Counted from the stretch's first letter, positions 51,425 to 62,123 are shown. The stretch: 64,000 nucleotides of DNA from Singulisphaera sp. GP187 (GCA_945862215.1 CAMAXY010000008.1:18880-82879), one strand, 5' to 3'. Notes: generated by a model from the sequence alone, not told the origin. Numbers and translations are program-made.

Positions 51425-51910
51425 ATGACTCCAACTGATCCAATTTCTGCTTTGCCCAAGGCGCAATCGATGGCGCCGCTTTGCTCGGTCTTCAGGCGAT
51501 ATCTCAAGTCTCAAGGACTCAAGTACACCACCGAGCGTGCGGACGTCCTGGATGCAATCATCGCCCGTGATGGTCTCTTCGAGGCGGAAGAACTTCTTCT
51601 CGAGTTGCGCAAGCGCGGCCAACGAGTTTCTAAGGCGACCACCTATCGAACGATCAATCTCTTACAGAATGCCGGCATCATTGTGCAGGCGCTATTCGAT
51701 TCAAAGCAATCTCATTACCAACTGATTTATGGCAAGGAACCCCGTGACCATATGGTGTGCATGAAGACTGGACGTTTGGTCGAATTTCAAAGTGCCGAGT
51801 TGACAGCGCTTCGAAATCGGATTTGCAAGGAATTAGGATGGTTGCCAGTCGGTCATCGGTTCCAGATTTATGCCGTCAGTCCCGAAGGTCAAGCCGGCAA
51901 GATACGGTGA
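51425..51910 (+). CDS. Fur-family transcriptional regulator without structural-zinc cysteines
   Basis: 161 residues. The winged-helix domain shows YTTERADVLDAI and RVSKATTYRTINLLQNAGIV-like sequence (about residues 34-88), typical of Fur/Zur/PerR. The dimerisation domain has SHYQLIYGKEPRDHMVCMKTGRLVEF. The CxxC pairs usual for the structural zinc are absent: the first reads C112-M-K-T115 and the C-terminal pair is missing. His97, His109 and His144 remain as possible regulatory-metal ligands. It probably represses metal or oxidative-stress genes. Specificity cannot be assigned. It is convergent with tsaE, overlapping by 22 bp. Confidence 0.87.
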   Translation: MTPTDPISALPKAQSMAPLCSVFRRYLKSQGLKYTTERADVLDAIIARDGLFEAEELLLELRKRGQRVSKATTYRTINLLQNAGIIVQALFDSKQSHYQLIYGKEPRDHMVCMKTGRLVEFQSAELTALRNRICKELGWLPVGHRFQIYAVSPEGQAGKIR

Positions 51911-52380
51911 TCGATAATTGTTGCAGTGCGTGAATCCTGTGACGAAGTTTTTTTTGAATTGTCCTTGAAATTTGAAAATGTAATCTGAATTCGTTTTTGT
52001 GGAAGGGCGTCTGTAATTTTCTTCGCCCATTCGACAACAATCACTCCAGACCCATCTGTCAGCAATTCATCCCATCCGATGGTTTCCAGATCGTTTGAAT
52101 CTTTCATTCTCCAGACGTCGATATGGATCAGTGGCAACCGACCACCTGAATACGTTTGCATCGTGACGTATGTCGGGCTTGCGACCGTGTGTGAATCGAT
52201 GCCAAGTCCTCGCGCCAAACCACGAACAAAGCATGTCTTTCCTGCGCCGAGTTCTCCATCGAGCGCGATGAAGTCTCCCGCTTTCAATTCACGAGCAATT
52301 TTCTCACCAAGCGCTTCGGTTGCAGCTTCGTCGGCGAGCGCAATCACTTGTTCAGTTGCAGGATGATTCAATGAAGCCAT
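51889..52380 (-). CDS. tsaE: tRNA threonylcarbamoyladenosine biosynthesis ATPase TsaE
   Basis: 163 residues. The P-loop is LDGELGAGKTCFVRGLARGL, then SPTYV, HIDVWRM and VVEWAKKI. These are all the TsaE signatures. It works with TsaB, TsaC and TsaD to make t6A at position 37 of ANN-decoding tRNAs. It overlaps thiL by 13 bp upstream and the convergent Fur-family gene at its 3' end, and so belongs to a waaA-thiL-tsaE operon. Confidence 0.93.
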   Translation of the reverse strand: MASLNHPATEQVIALADEAATEALGEKIARELKAGDFIALDGELGAGKTCFVRGLARGLGIDSHTVASPTYVTMQTYSGGRLPLIHIDVWRMKDSNDLETIGWDELLTDGSGVIVVEWAKKITDALPQKRIQITFSNFKDNSKKTSSQDSRTATIIDHRILPA

Positions 52381-53327
52381 CCTAGATTTGTTGCGTCTTC
52401 CAGCGAATCTGCGATTTGAACAAGAACTGATCTTTGATCCTCGGTTTGCCGCTGAATGATTGTTCCGATGGCAGTCCAGCCTGAAGGAACTTCAGCCTGC
52501 GAATCAATTGCAGCAAGCAGTTCGTGATCTTCGCCATCACTCAACGCGTGCCGCAAGAGATTCCCTCGGTTGCAAGGAATATCTGCCCCGATCAGTCGCG
52601 CTTGCATTGCCACACCGGAATGTTTGGTCGATGCATCGATGATTCGTGCGGTATCGAGGCCAAGTCCATCACTGATATCAATCATCGCATGCAAGCCTTG
52701 ATTCAGTTTGTCGGCGAGCTCGTGCGCTTGGGCAACTCGTGGCGTGAAGGTCAAGTGGTGACCCAGTCCATCATCTGCAAATGATCCGCCAAGCGGCCCG
52801 CTGACGATCAGTCGATCTCCAATCTTCGCTCCGTGGCGCGTGACGACAATCCCATCCGCACGAGGCGATGCCAGAATCGTCACCGAAAGCGTCAGCGGAC
52901 CCGCAGGATCATGATGAACAGATGTATCACCACCGATCAGTGGGCATCCAAATTCTGCTGCGTACTTGCCGACAGATTCGAGCAGTTCGCGTGCGCCTTG
53001 TGCCCCAAGTGAATGTGGCAGTGTCACCGATGCAAGCGTCGCGACTGGAATGCCAGCCATCGCAGCAACATCGCTGACATTTCGTGCGACCGCTTTGCGA
53101 GCGACGAGATCAAGTGGTGTGTTCGCAGTGAAGTGACAACCAGCAACGACTTGATCGACAGCGACAAGTACTTGCGATGATGTCAATTGGACAAGCGCCA
53201 TATCGTCGCCGGGAGGAATCAAGATGTTCTTTGGCAGTGCGCCATTCGCTGCCGCAGCAAGCACAAGAATTTCCTTCTCGTTCACTGGATCATTCCGTAG
53301 ATCATTTACTTGTTTACCGCCAGTCAT
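52368..53327 (-). CDS. thiL: Thiamine-monophosphate kinase
   Basis: 319 residues. The PurM-like fold shows PPGDDMALVQL, ARNVSDVAAMAGIP, LIGGDTSVHHDP and HAMIDISDGLGLDTARI, the ThiL order of metal- and phosphate-binding motifs. It phosphorylates thiamine monophosphate to the active diphosphate cofactor. It overlaps waaA (ATGA) and tsaE. No TPP riboswitch is seen here because it lies inside an operon. Confidence 0.93.
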   Translation of the reverse strand: MTGGKQVNDLRNDPVNEKEILVLAAAANGALPKNILIPPGDDMALVQLTSSQVLVAVDQVVAGCHFTANTPLDLVARKAVARNVSDVAAMAGIPVATLASVTLPHSLGAQGARELLESVGKYAAEFGCPLIGGDTSVHHDPAGPLTLSVTILASPRADGIVVTRHGAKIGDRLIVSGPLGGSFADDGLGHHLTFTPRVAQAHELADKLNQGLHAMIDISDGLGLDTARIIDASTKHSGVAMQARLIGADIPCNRGNLLRHALSDGEDHELLAAIDSQAEVPSGWTAIGTIIQRQTEDQRSVLVQIADSLEDATNLGWLH

Positions 53328-54634
53328 TTCGCACCACGATTTTGAAGTAGTTCTTGAGCAATCTTCGCATGTCGGGCAGAAGCCCCCTGTTCTTTGCGAA
53401 TCACATCTCGTGCAGAGGATGCGATCTGTTCTCTTCGTTTGGGATCGGCGAGGAGTTCGGCGATCGTTGCGCGAAGATTCTCCGCGGATATTTGCACAAG
53501 TCCCCCGCTCTTTATTAATGCATCCGCAGTTGATTGGAAATCGTCGACACGCGGTCCAACAATCACAACTTTGCCCAATCCTGCGGGCTCCATCATGTCC
53601 GAACCATGCAGGTTTCCAAATGTTCGGCCAAGGACCACCAGATCGGCCAGTGCATATGCCTTGCGAAGTTCGCCAATCGTGTCCAACACAAATCGTCCTG
53701 ATCCACTCCCTGCTCGCTTTTCACTTCGCCGGACACTTCCTGGCATTGCTCTGGAAGTTTGATCAAACCACTCGGGTTTTCTTGGTGCACACAAGAGTTG
53801 AACACCTTCTGGACATGCCTCAGAAATCAGTGTTTCTTCACCGAGCGCAGTCGATCCTGCAACGATCAGCGGCATTGATCTGTCAATACCCATCTCTTGC
53901 GCCAATTCTTCTGCTCCATCGACATGATCTGTAATCTCTGCAGTATCCCACTTCATCGTTCCAGTGACTGCGATTCGATTGCGTGCAACGCCCATTGCCT
54001 CAAACCGATCTGCGTATGCCTGATCCTGAGCCGCAACGCGAGACAATCTTCGAAACATCGGTGAAAGAATCCACCGCACGCGAAGTGACCGTGCAAAACT
54101 TCTTGCGCTGAGTCTTCCATTGATGACTGCGATTGGAATGCTCCGATTTGCACAGAGTCGAGTGAAGTTCGGCCAGATTTCTAACTCCATTAATAAGACG
54201 ACATCCGGCTTGACTGCCGCGAGAAATCGACGCACGCTCCAAGAAAAATCAAATGGATAGCGCACAACCGTATGTCGCGAACCAAAAACCTTTCGTGCGC
54301 GTTCAATTCCGGTGTCAGTTGTCACGCTGATAATCACTTGCGCATTCATCGGCTCGGCGGCAAGAATGTCCGCAAGTATGCGGGCAGCGTTGACTTCTCC
54401 CACGGAAACTGCATGCAGAAGGATGCGAGGGGCGCGCTGAGCCCCTGCCTTGGTGACGTCTTGTTCAGGTACTTGTTGTTCAGGCAATTGTTTTTCAGGT
54501 ACTTGGGGGAGTCGCCATCCAAGTCGCGAAGACCAATCCGTGCGCAACTTCCCCCGCTTCCACATAGAAACAAGCCAAAACGGCATAGTGACTATGGCAA
54601 AGAGAAGAAAGGCAATATCGACCACGATGGCCAT
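53324..54634 (-). CDS. waaA: 3-deoxy-D-manno-octulosonic acid transferase (Kdo transferase)
   Basis: 436 residues from the ATG at 54634 (the frame opens at a TTG at 54643). An N-terminal helix (about residues 2-22) anchors it in the inner membrane. ILLHAVSVGEVNAA, VLLMELEIWPNF with the catalytic Glu, INGRLSARS and VLGRTFGNLHGSDMMEPAGLGK are GT30/WaaA hallmarks. It adds Kdo to the lipid A precursor. An added short repeat, PEKQLPEQQVPEQ (about residues 47-59), is not normal for the family. With gmhA it supports an LPS-containing envelope. Confidence 0.93.
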   Translation of the reverse strand: MAIVVDIAFLLFAIVTMPFWLVSMWKRGKLRTDWSSRLGWRLPQVPEKQLPEQQVPEQDVTKAGAQRAPRILLHAVSVGEVNAARILADILAAEPMNAQVIISVTTDTGIERARKVFGSRHTVVRYPFDFSWSVRRFLAAVKPDVVLLMELEIWPNFTRLCANRSIPIAVINGRLSARSFARSLRVRWILSPMFRRLSRVAAQDQAYADRFEAMGVARNRIAVTGTMKWDTAEITDHVDGAEELAQEMGIDRSMPLIVAGSTALGEETLISEACPEGVQLLCAPRKPEWFDQTSRAMPGSVRRSEKRAGSGSGRFVLDTIGELRKAYALADLVVLGRTFGNLHGSDMMEPAGLGKVVIVGPRVDDFQSTADALIKSGGLVQISAENLRATIAELLADPKRREQIASSARDVIRKEQGASARHAKIAQELLQNRGAK

Positions 54635-54672
54635 AGAACCCAAGAGTATCCGACCCCGCTAGTCTCGATGCA

Positions 54673-57600
54673 ATGACTGTGGCATCGTCAATCGCAAATG
54701 AATCGAACACTTCGTTCGCTTGGGAGGTTGGCGTTGACACAGGTGGCACATTCACAGACTGCATCGCACGATCCAGAGATGGAGAAACGGTTCGAGCAAA
54801 GGTATTGAGTATCAGCGCTGTCCGCGGGAGACTTCTTTCGATTCGTTCTTTGATTCTTACTCTTGAAATCCATTTACCTCTCGCGGATCAAACCATAGAT
54901 TCATTCTTTCGCGGATTTGCAGTTCGGCTTGCGGGTGCTGCGAATACATCCGATTCATCAAATGCAACGATCCAAGAGTGCAAAGTCGTTTCTGTTCGGC
55001 GTATGACCTCGAGCACAGTTGAATTGACCCTTGATCGAATGGAATCTGTTTTTCAGAATTCCAATTCTGATGTCAAGGAAATCTTCGTCGATCTGATTGC
55101 GCCATTCGAAGCGCCACTTCTTGCTGTGCGCTTGGCGATCGGTCGACCACATCCAATTCCTCTCACAGACTGCCGTATTTGCATCGGAACGACTCGAGGC
55201 ACGAATGCACTTCTTGAAGGCAAAGTGACTCCAGTGACGCTCTTTATCAATGAAGGACTCGAAGACATTCTTCGTATTGGCGATCAACGGCGGCTTGACA
55301 TCTTTGCTCGTTCGCCGCGCAAGACGCGCGCGATTGAACGAAACTCTGTCGGTGTGCCAGCGCGTATATCACACGATGGAAACGAAATTCGTCCTCTTGA
55401 TGAACAACTCATGCGATCCCGCGCGAGAGAAACATTTCAGCAAGGATCACGATCGGCTGCGATTGCACTCTTGCACTCCGATCCAACACGAGCAGCAGGT
55501 GTTGCACACGAAATCAGAGTCGCGGAGATTCTTCGTGAAGAGGGATTTTCGTGGATCTCCTTTTCGCATCAATGCGGGTCAACAAGTCGATTCGAGGCCC
55601 GAGCTCGTGCGGCAGTTGTTGACGCGGCTCTCTCTGGACCAGTCGGCGAGTTTATTCAGTCGATCGCACAATCTGCATCTGGTGCTGAAATTCTGATGAT
55701 GACCAGTGCTGGCGGATTGATTCCCGCTGCTGCTTTTCAACCGCGTGAAAGTTTGCTTTCAGGTCCCGCAGGTGGTGTCGCAGGTGCCGCTGCAATTGCC
55801 GCAGCGTGTGGATTTCACCGCTGTGTCACTCTTGATATGGGCGGTACGAGCGCAGATGTTGCACGAGTCGACGGTGCACCAGAAATGCGCGACGAAACCA
55901 CAGTGGGGCAAGTGTCGATTGCATCTCCCTGCGTTGCAGTCGAAAGTGTTGCGGCGGGCGGAGGTTCTATTCTTTGGTGGGATGGCGAGGCAATGCGCGT
56001 TGGACCTCGCAGTGCAGGAGCGTCGCCCGGTCCTGCGTGTTATGGCACGGGTGGACCGCTGACATTGACCGACGCAAATTTATTGCTCGACCGCATCGAT
56101 CCTGCGCAGTTTGCAATCCCAGTTTCTATCGATGCAGCACAAGGACAAGCCAATGCAATGCATGCGAAAATTGTTGGCAATTCGCAGAGAAAGATGTCGA
56201 TCAAAGTAATGCTTGAATCTTTTATCGCCATCGCAGACGAAGCGATGGCATCTGCAATTCGAGTGGTCACTGTTCGGCGCGGAGTTGATCCGGCTGATCA
56301 TGCACTCGTGGCATTTGGCGGTGCTGGCGGATTGCATGCGTGCGCAGTTGCCGATCGACTTGGAATTCGTACGGTTGTCTATCCACTTGATGCAGGGTTG
56401 CTTTGTGCAAGCGGTATTTCTTGTGCGCCAATCACACGCATCGTGACTTCACTCGTGCTTTGTGCGCTGAGCGATTGCGATCCGTCGATGTGGGATCGGT
56501 TGAAGCAATTACAGAATCGAGGGGAAACAGAATTGGGTCTTCTTGGAATTGATCGAGCGTCAACCCTTGTCACTCGAAAGATTGCGTTGATGCGCTTGGC
56601 TGGAACCGAGGAAAGCATCGAGGTTGAAATTGCAACGCATTGCAAGAGTGAAACTTTGGTCGAATCACTAACCGCAGGATTTGGCCTGCGCTTTCGTGAG
56701 ATTTATGGCTTCGATTATGACCAAACGCGCAAGATTGAAGTCGAGCGGATTCGAATTCACATTGAATCCGCAAGGTCAAATGCGCCAATCACAACTCAAG
56801 AAATTGTTGAAAACACTCAACCCTTCAATGGTCCGATGACTGTGATGCGTCGAGACTCAACGGTATTTATTGCGGTTGGTTGGCAATCTCATACACATAA
56901 AAGTGGTGCAATGATTTTCAAGCGCATTGACCATGTCACCACAAGTGCAGCAAGCACCCACGAACTTCTGGCAGCGCAGCTCGGTTCGATTGCGACTGAT
57001 ATGGGCGAACAGTTGAGGCGTACTGCTGTGTCTGCAAACATCAAGGACCGACTCGATTTTTCTTGTGGTCTGTTGGATGCGGAGGGATTTCTCGTCATTA
57101 ATGCGCCGCATATTCCAATTCATCTTGGCGCGCTTGGATCATGCATTCGTAGCGTGAAGGCTGTGCACGAATTCAAGCCTGGGCAAGTCGTTGTCGTGAA
57201 TCATCCTCGATTTGGCGGTTCGCACTTACCCGATTTGACGGTCATCACACCGATCTTTACTCAATCCAGAGAATTGATTGGTTTCGCTGCAAATCGAGCG
57301 CATCACGCGGAGATTGGTGGATCGCGTCCTGGATCCATGCCTCCTGATGCGACCACTCTGGAGCAGGAAGGCATCGTGATCGAACCGACAGTGATTGTCG
57401 AAGATGGCGTCGCGAGATTCGATCGAATCGAAGATCAACTTCGAAGTGGGAAATGGCCAAGTCGCTTGGTCGACGACAATCTCGCTGACTTGCGAGCACA
57501 AGTTGCTGCGAACGAACTTGCCGCATTGCGAATGCGTGGACTTGTGGGCGAGTGCACTATTGCATCGCTGCGAGTCTGTTGCGATCGATTGCGAGATTCA

Positions 57601-58521
57601 GCGCGTCGTGCAGCAGAACGTGTGATCGAACAACTCCCCATCGAGATTCCAACTTCGCAAGAGCGACTTGACGATGGAACAATTCTCAGCGTGCGAATGA
57701 AACGGCTTTTGAATCCCACCCAACTCGATATAGATTTCACCTCGACCGCGAGCACACATCCTCGTAATCTCAACGCACCATCTGCAGTCACTAGAGCCGC
57801 GGTGATGTATTCCATTCGTGTTTTAGTCGGGCAACTTCTTGGTGCCGACGGTCCTGCTTTTCCGCTCAATGAGGGACTTCTTGATCCAGTGCAAATCACC
57901 CTTCCAAATGGCTCGATCTTGTCACCAGATTTTTCTGGTTCACCCGCTGCATGTCCAGCATGCGCAATCGGACAAACCGAAACAAGTCAGCGATTGGTCG
58001 ATTTACTGTGGCGCTGCTTTGATCTCGCTGCGTGCAGTCAAGGAACAATTAATAATTTGCTCTTTGGAAATTCGCGATTTGGTTTCTATGAAACGATTGC
58101 AGGTGGAGCTGGCGCGACTTGTGAAGGCGCTGGTGAAAGTGGTGTGCACACGCATATCAGCAACACGCGCATTACAGATGCAGAGGTTTTGGAGCGGCGG
58201 TATCCAGTTCGACTGGAGGAATTTCGAATGCGCACGAATTCTGGCGGTGCTGGGAAACATCGAGGCGGCGATGGACTCGTTCGCCGAATTCGATTTCTCG
58301 AAGCGGTCGACTTGTCATTTCTCTCACAGCACAGGGTAGAATCACCCTATGGACTTGCGGGTGGCGGACCTGGAATGTGCGGTGCGCAGCGAATCATCCG
58401 CGCGGATGGGCGAATTGAAGATGTTGCGGGAATAATCGCAGCGCGAATGGAAACAGATGATCAATTCGAGATCGAAACCCCAGGTGGTGGCGGTTTCGGC
58501 GCAACGCTCAGCACTCTTTGA
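54673..58521 (+). CDS. Hydantoinase/5-oxoprolinase, HyuA and HyuB fused
   Basis: 1282 residues. The HyuA part opens with [13 protein letters not shown] and continues with [40 protein letters not shown] and [14 protein letters not shown]. HyuB follows from about residue 770, with [46 protein letters not shown] and ending GGGGFG. Between DTGGTFTDC and GTTRGTN there is an extra segment of about 100 residues compared with the usual ~60. The enzyme hydrolyses 5-oxoproline or hydantoins with ATP. It is alone and divergent from waaA by 38 bp. Confidence 0.9.
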   Translation: MTVASSIANESNTSFAWEVGVDTGGTFTDCIARSRDGETVRAKVLSISAVRGRLLSIRSLILTLEIHLPLADQTIDSFFRGFAVRLAGAANTSDSSNATIQECKVVSVRRMTSSTVELTLDRMESVFQNSNSDVKEIFVDLIAPFEAPLLAVRLAIGRPHPIPLTDCRICIGTTRGTNALLEGKVTPVTLFINEGLEDILRIGDQRRLDIFARSPRKTRAIERNSVGVPARISHDGNEIRPLDEQLMRSRARETFQQGSRSAAIALLHSDPTRAAGVAHEIRVAEILREEGFSWISFSHQCGSTSRFEARARAAVVDAALSGPVGEFIQSIAQSASGAEILMMTSAGGLIPAAAFQPRESLLSGPAGGVAGAAAIAAACGFHRCVTLDMGGTSADVARVDGAPEMRDETTVGQVSIASPCVAVESVAAGGGSILWWDGEAMRVGPRSAGASPGPACYGTGGPLTLTDANLLLDRIDPAQFAIPVSIDAAQGQANAMHAKIVGNSQRKMSIKVMLESFIAIADEAMASAIRVVTVRRGVDPADHALVAFGGAGGLHACAVADRLGIRTVVYPLDAGLLCASGISCAPITRIVTSLVLCALSDCDPSMWDRLKQLQNRGETELGLLGIDRASTLVTRKIALMRLAGTEESIEVEIATHCKSETLVESLTAGFGLRFREIYGFDYDQTRKIEVERIRIHIESARSNAPITTQEIVENTQPFNGPMTVMRRDSTVFIAVGWQSHTHKSGAMIFKRIDHVTTSAASTHELLAAQLGSIATDMGEQLRRTAVSANIKDRLDFSCGLLDAEGFLVINAPHIPIHLGALGSCIRSVKAVHEFKPGQVVVVNHPRFGGSHLPDLTVITPIFTQSRELIGFAANRAHHAEIGGSRPGSMPPDATTLEQEGIVIEPTVIVEDGVARFDRIEDQLRSGKWPSRLVDDNLADLRAQVAANELAALRMRGLVGECTIASLRVCCDRLRDSARRAAERVIEQLPIEIPTSQERLDDGTILSVRMKRLLNPTQLDIDFTSTASTHPRNLNAPSAVTRAAVMYSIRVLVGQLLGADGPAFPLNEGLLDPVQITLPNGSILSPDFSGSPAACPACAIGQTETSQRLVDLLWRCFDLAACSQGTINNLLFGNSRFGFYETIAGGAGATCEGAGESGVHTHISNTRITDAEVLERRYPVRLEEFRMRTNSGGAGKHRGGDGLVRRIRFLEAVDLSFLSQHRVESPYGLAGGGPGMCGAQRIIRADGRIEDVAGIIAARMETDDQFEIETPGGGGFGATLSTL

Positions 58522-58975
58522 CGGCTGCTTCGATTGCGGCAAAGTCGACTTGGACGAGCGGGCTCTCGCTAATCCATGCGTACTTCACAACACCCTTGGC
58601 ATCGATGACGAATGCGGAACGCTTCGAGACACCCTTGAGTCCCATCAAGTCTTCGTGCAACGAGTCATACAGACGCGATACATCCTTGTTGAAATCACTG
58701 AGAACTGGAAACGGGATGTTTTCAATTTCGCGGTACTTCGCAACAGTGAATGGAGAGTCGACGCTGATCGCAAAGACCTTGCAGCCGAGCGTAGCCCAGT
58801 GATTCCAGTGATCTCTAAAGTGGCACATTTCAGCTGTGCATACTGGGCTGAATGCAAGCGGGATGAAAAGCAAGACGATCTTTTCTTTGCCGATGATTGC
58901 ACCAACATCAACAGCTTGACCAGGTTGGCTTGGAAGAGTAAACGCAGGGGCTTTCGATCCAACGGTCAATGACAT
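58508..58975 (-). CDS. Peroxiredoxin (AhpC/TSA, AhpE-like)
   Basis: 155 residues. The catalytic motif is PLAFSPVCTAEMCHFRDH, with the peroxidatic Cys at about position 46 in P-x3-(T/S)xxC form. FPVLSDFNKDVSRLYD and FVIDAKGVV complete the thioredoxin-like fold. It reduces peroxides in the cytoplasm. Two other cysteines (C51 and the penultimate C155) could resolve the disulfide, so 1-Cys versus 2-Cys is open. It overlaps the end of the hydantoinase gene by 14 bp. Confidence 0.88.
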   Translation of the reverse strand: MSLTVGSKAPAFTLPSQPGQAVDVGAIIGKEKIVLLFIPLAFSPVCTAEMCHFRDHWNHWATLGCKVFAISVDSPFTVAKYREIENIPFPVLSDFNKDVSRLYDSLHEDLMGLKGVSKRSAFVIDAKGVVKYAWISESPLVQVDFAAIEAAVKEC

Positions 58976-59032
58976 TTCGGTCTCCAGTATCTAGAAGGTG
59001 AAAAGACTGGCATCGAACAAGTATGCCATTGC

Positions 59033-59130
59033 TTGACACTATCACGAATTGACATTGCGTGCACTTATTCTGACTGCACTCTATGAACGACTCGATGAAT
59101 CATGTACTTATGCGTTGGCTAGAATTGACA
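59033..59130. promoter_or_regulatory. Three TTGACA motifs between peroxiredoxin and FUSC genes
   Basis: TTGACA occurs at 59033-59038, 59049-59054 and 59125-59130 on the plus strand. The last two are inside a GAATTGACA direct repeat 76 bp apart. They look like -35 boxes, but no convincing -10 follows any of them at 16-18 bp. They may drive the FUSC gene or be binding sites. Confidence 0.3.
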
Positions 59131-59160
59131 CATCACGGACAGAATTAAACCATCGCCATT

Positions 59161-61320
59161 ATGCATTCTAAAACGTCCGAGATTCCGCATTGCCCACCAT
59201 CATTTTGGTCGTTGATTTCATCTGATCTTCGGCCAGACAAAGAACGCTGGCAATTTGCTGCAAGAATCGCAATCGGCGGGCTTTTAATCATCGCAATTCA
59301 GATGACGCTTCGATTCGAAATTCTGTATCCAGGAATGAGCATCTTGCTGATTGTTTCAGAACTTCGCGGTGCGGGTTCGGTCACTCGATTTGTGCTGAAT
59401 CTGTGCGCAGCAACATTCGGTTGTGCAGCCGCGGTTGCCTTGGGTGCCCTTTTCATTCAGCAACCTTGGTTCCTGCTCTTCATTTTATGGTTGTACATCG
59501 TCGCGATCATGTATTTCATGGGATCGAGTCGGTATCGGGGCGCTGTTTTCATAATGGGATATCCATTTATTGTCATCAACTTCATGATGTTCTTTGACAA
59601 GGGAAACGCAGAGCATATTGCGATTGTTGTTTACAAGTCGGTCTTGGTTGGGGTTTGTGTTGTGGCATTCGTGACGATTTTTCTCTGGCCGTCACATCCA
59701 AGTTTCACTCTGCGAGAGCGTATTGCGAAATCACTTGTTCGCTCGCAACTTCTGCTGCGATCTCTGATTGATCACATGCGAAGCAAGGAACAGATTGATG
59801 TCGCAAAGCTCTTCCCAGATTATTACCGTGGCGACATCATCGAGAACATGCAACTACTCGATCAAGCAGAAACAGATTCGGCATTCGATGAACGCGAACA
59901 TCCAGACCTGCTGTCTTTTCTTGCGTTTGAACGGCGCGTGAGTGCGGGTTTGTATCTCGCGGCACAAAGACTGGCTTCCAATAAATTTGAACCGACTCCT
60001 GAAGCCATCGAACTTTTGACTTCGCTTGACTTTTTCTTGTCTCGATTGATTTTGAAGTTCGAGAACTTCAAGGATTTTGCTGGTATTGACGAAGCGCTTG
60101 TGCGATTTCAAGAATCAGCAAGTAAACCTCATGCAGACCCTTCCTTGCGAGCGATCTGCAACCTTGCTTTAGAGGCTCCTCTTGCCATTGCGACACTGCG
60201 TACTTTTACGATTTTATCCCACCGTCCAGACTTCGTAAGTGTGCTCATTGGGAATTTGCGCAAAAGTCTTCCGAACATTTTCCGCCAGAGTATTTTGATT
60301 CCAAACATCCCCGCACTGAAGCATGCTGCAAAATGTGCAACTGCAATTTTGATTTGCGCAATCATTTGTGTCACTTTGAATTGGGATAAAGGAATTGGAT
60401 GCGTCGAGACGGTCATGTTGGTCGTTCAAACAACGTTTGGTGGAACGCTCATGATTGGCAGCCTGCGCTTTCTTGGTGTCCTCATGGGTTTTTCATTAGC
60501 AATTTTTACAGTTATTTTCTTGATGCCAGTTGTGACAACTCTGGCTGGTTTCTTGATGATTTTCGCACCGATTTTGTTTTTCGTCGGATATGGCATGCAT
60601 GGATCACAACGGGTCAATGTCCCTGCGCTTCAAATCATGATTGTCTTTGACTTTTCTCTTCTCCAGGAACTTCGACCAGATATCAGTTTATATCCCACGA
60701 TGAATTTCTCACTTGCAGTGACCATGGGTGTCTTTGTTTCATTTTGCGTTTACCGATTTCTTTGGCGCGCACGAGCAGTTGACGGACTTCCAGGAAGTCT
60801 TGCCGAAATGCTGCAGACTGTTGCCAATGTCATGCGAGTGCGCTTGGTAGGCCCCGTCCCTCGCAAGACGATGATCATGGCTGAAATTAAAATCGAAGAT
60901 GAATATGCAAGATTTATGAAACTTCAAAACGATGCGCAGTTCGAGTCCTACTGCACCGTTGCTGGCATCGATACTCGCTTGCGTGCCGCCGCACTCACCC
61001 ATCAACTGTGCACAGAATTCTTGCTGCTCTTGGATTCGAAGAGCGCTGAAGCGCAAACTCTGGCGAGCAATCTTCCAATTGCAACTGCGTATGTTGAAAA
61101 CTTGGATCGTTGCTGTCGCATCTTGCGTCGCCAGCCTGATACGGACTTTGTTCTTATGCCCGCGGTCGGAGATATACAGACTCCGTGGTCCATCTTTCTA
61201 GATCGCGGGAAGACGGAAATTCCAGTTTTGCGCAGCGTTCTATTCGATTTGAATGCGATCTCTATCAGCGATTCCGCGCTAGGTCTGTCCAATCAACCAC
61301 CAGTTGGCGCAGTTTGCTGA
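59161..61320 (+). CDS. FUSC-family inner-membrane protein (aromatic acid exporter-like)
   Basis: 719 residues with the FUSC layout: an N-terminal block of about six helices (residues 30-180), a cytoplasmic region of about 200 residues, a second helix block (about residues 385-540) and a C-terminal cytoplasmic domain. The first block ends in TIFLWPSHPSFTLRERI, a typical FUSC boundary. Relatives export hydroxybenzoates or other aromatic acids and need a periplasmic adaptor. No adaptor or outer membrane partner gene is adjacent. The 3' end overlaps the convergent YmdB-type gene by 28 bp. Confidence 0.82.
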   Translation: MHSKTSEIPHCPPSFWSLISSDLRPDKERWQFAARIAIGGLLIIAIQMTLRFEILYPGMSILLIVSELRGAGSVTRFVLNLCAATFGCAAAVALGALFIQQPWFLLFILWLYIVAIMYFMGSSRYRGAVFIMGYPFIVINFMMFFDKGNAEHIAIVVYKSVLVGVCVVAFVTIFLWPSHPSFTLRERIAKSLVRSQLLLRSLIDHMRSKEQIDVAKLFPDYYRGDIIENMQLLDQAETDSAFDEREHPDLLSFLAFERRVSAGLYLAAQRLASNKFEPTPEAIELLTSLDFFLSRLILKFENFKDFAGIDEALVRFQESASKPHADPSLRAICNLALEAPLAIATLRTFTILSHRPDFVSVLIGNLRKSLPNIFRQSILIPNIPALKHAAKCATAILICAIICVTLNWDKGIGCVETVMLVVQTTFGGTLMIGSLRFLGVLMGFSLAIFTVIFLMPVVTTLAGFLMIFAPILFFVGYGMHGSQRVNVPALQIMIVFDFSLLQELRPDISLYPTMNFSLAVTMGVFVSFCVYRFLWRARAVDGLPGSLAEMLQTVANVMRVRLVGPVPRKTMIMAEIKIEDEYARFMKLQNDAQFESYCTVAGIDTRLRAAALTHQLCTEFLLLLDSKSAEAQTLASNLPIATAYVENLDRCCRILRRQPDTDFVLMPAVGDIQTPWSIFLDRGKTEIPVLRSVLFDLNAISISDSALGLSNQPPVGAVC

Positions 61321-62123
61321 TTGAGTGGGACATCAATTCGCTCGATGCGGATCGCTCGACCGCTGACCGGATCAATCTCAACGACGCACCCGCACGCGCG
61401 CTCCCCACCTTCTCCCATTTCGAAATTCGTGTGCACGCCTGTCGTCATCGCACGCAACACACCCTTCACATCACGGCCGATGATGCTTGCATATGGCCCG
61501 CACATTCCAACGTCTGTGATGAACGCAGTTCCGCCGGGCAAGATGCGAGCATCCGCAGTGGGAACATGCGTGTGTGTGCCGATCACTGCTGCAACACGAC
61601 CGTCCAAATGATGCGCAAGTGCAGCTTTTTCTGAAGTCGCTTCCATGTGCGCTTCGACGATCACGATGGGTGATTTTTCTGGAAGTGAAGCAAGAACAGC
61701 ATCCACAGTCGCAAATGGATCGTCTGCGTGTAATGACATGAAGACTCTGCCTAAGACTGTGACAACAAAAATATCTCTTGGACGTTGGGGTGTTGCTGGG
61801 ATGCGAATCCAACGTTTTCCTGGCGCTTTGGAAGAAAGATTTGCCGGGCGAGAAATAGGCTCCGTTGGATCTTCAAGTACTGGAGTGATTCGAGCGTCTC
61901 GAAAAACATGGTCACCCAAAGTGACAGCATCGGCGCCCATCTTGCGAAGGTCGCGATACAAATCAGGCGTGATTCCCGAGCCATTTCGCAGATTTTCGCC
62001 ATTGATCACGATTGCGTTTGGGGCCGTCGTTTGGCGGACAATTGGAATGGCGTGTTGAAGGGATCGCCTCCCGGGTTGGCCGACACAATCTCCAAAAAAG
62101 GCAATAACAATTCCGCCGTGCAT
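61293..62123 (-). CDS. YmdB-type metallophosphoesterase (TIGR00282 family)
   Basis: 276 residues. The metal-binding pattern is FFGDCVGQPGR (D12), INGENLRNGSG (E43, N44), TLGDHVFRD (D71, H72), HMEATSEK and IGTHTHVPTAD. YmdB relatives are dinuclear phosphodiesterases acting on 2',3'-cyclic nucleotides. Most carry Asn at the position of D71 (GNH), so this copy differs there. The family also appears near rny in many phyla, but no rny gene is here. It is divergent from the DUF3553 gene by 62 bp. Confidence 0.87.
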   Translation of the reverse strand: MHGGIVIAFFGDCVGQPGRRSLQHAIPIVRQTTAPNAIVINGENLRNGSGITPDLYRDLRKMGADAVTLGDHVFRDARITPVLEDPTEPISRPANLSSKAPGKRWIRIPATPQRPRDIFVVTVLGRVFMSLHADDPFATVDAVLASLPEKSPIVIVEAHMEATSEKAALAHHLDGRVAAVIGTHTHVPTADARILPGGTAFITDVGMCGPYASIIGRDVKGVLRAMTTGVHTNFEMGEGGERACGCVVEIDPVSGRAIRIERIDVPLNQQTAPTGG

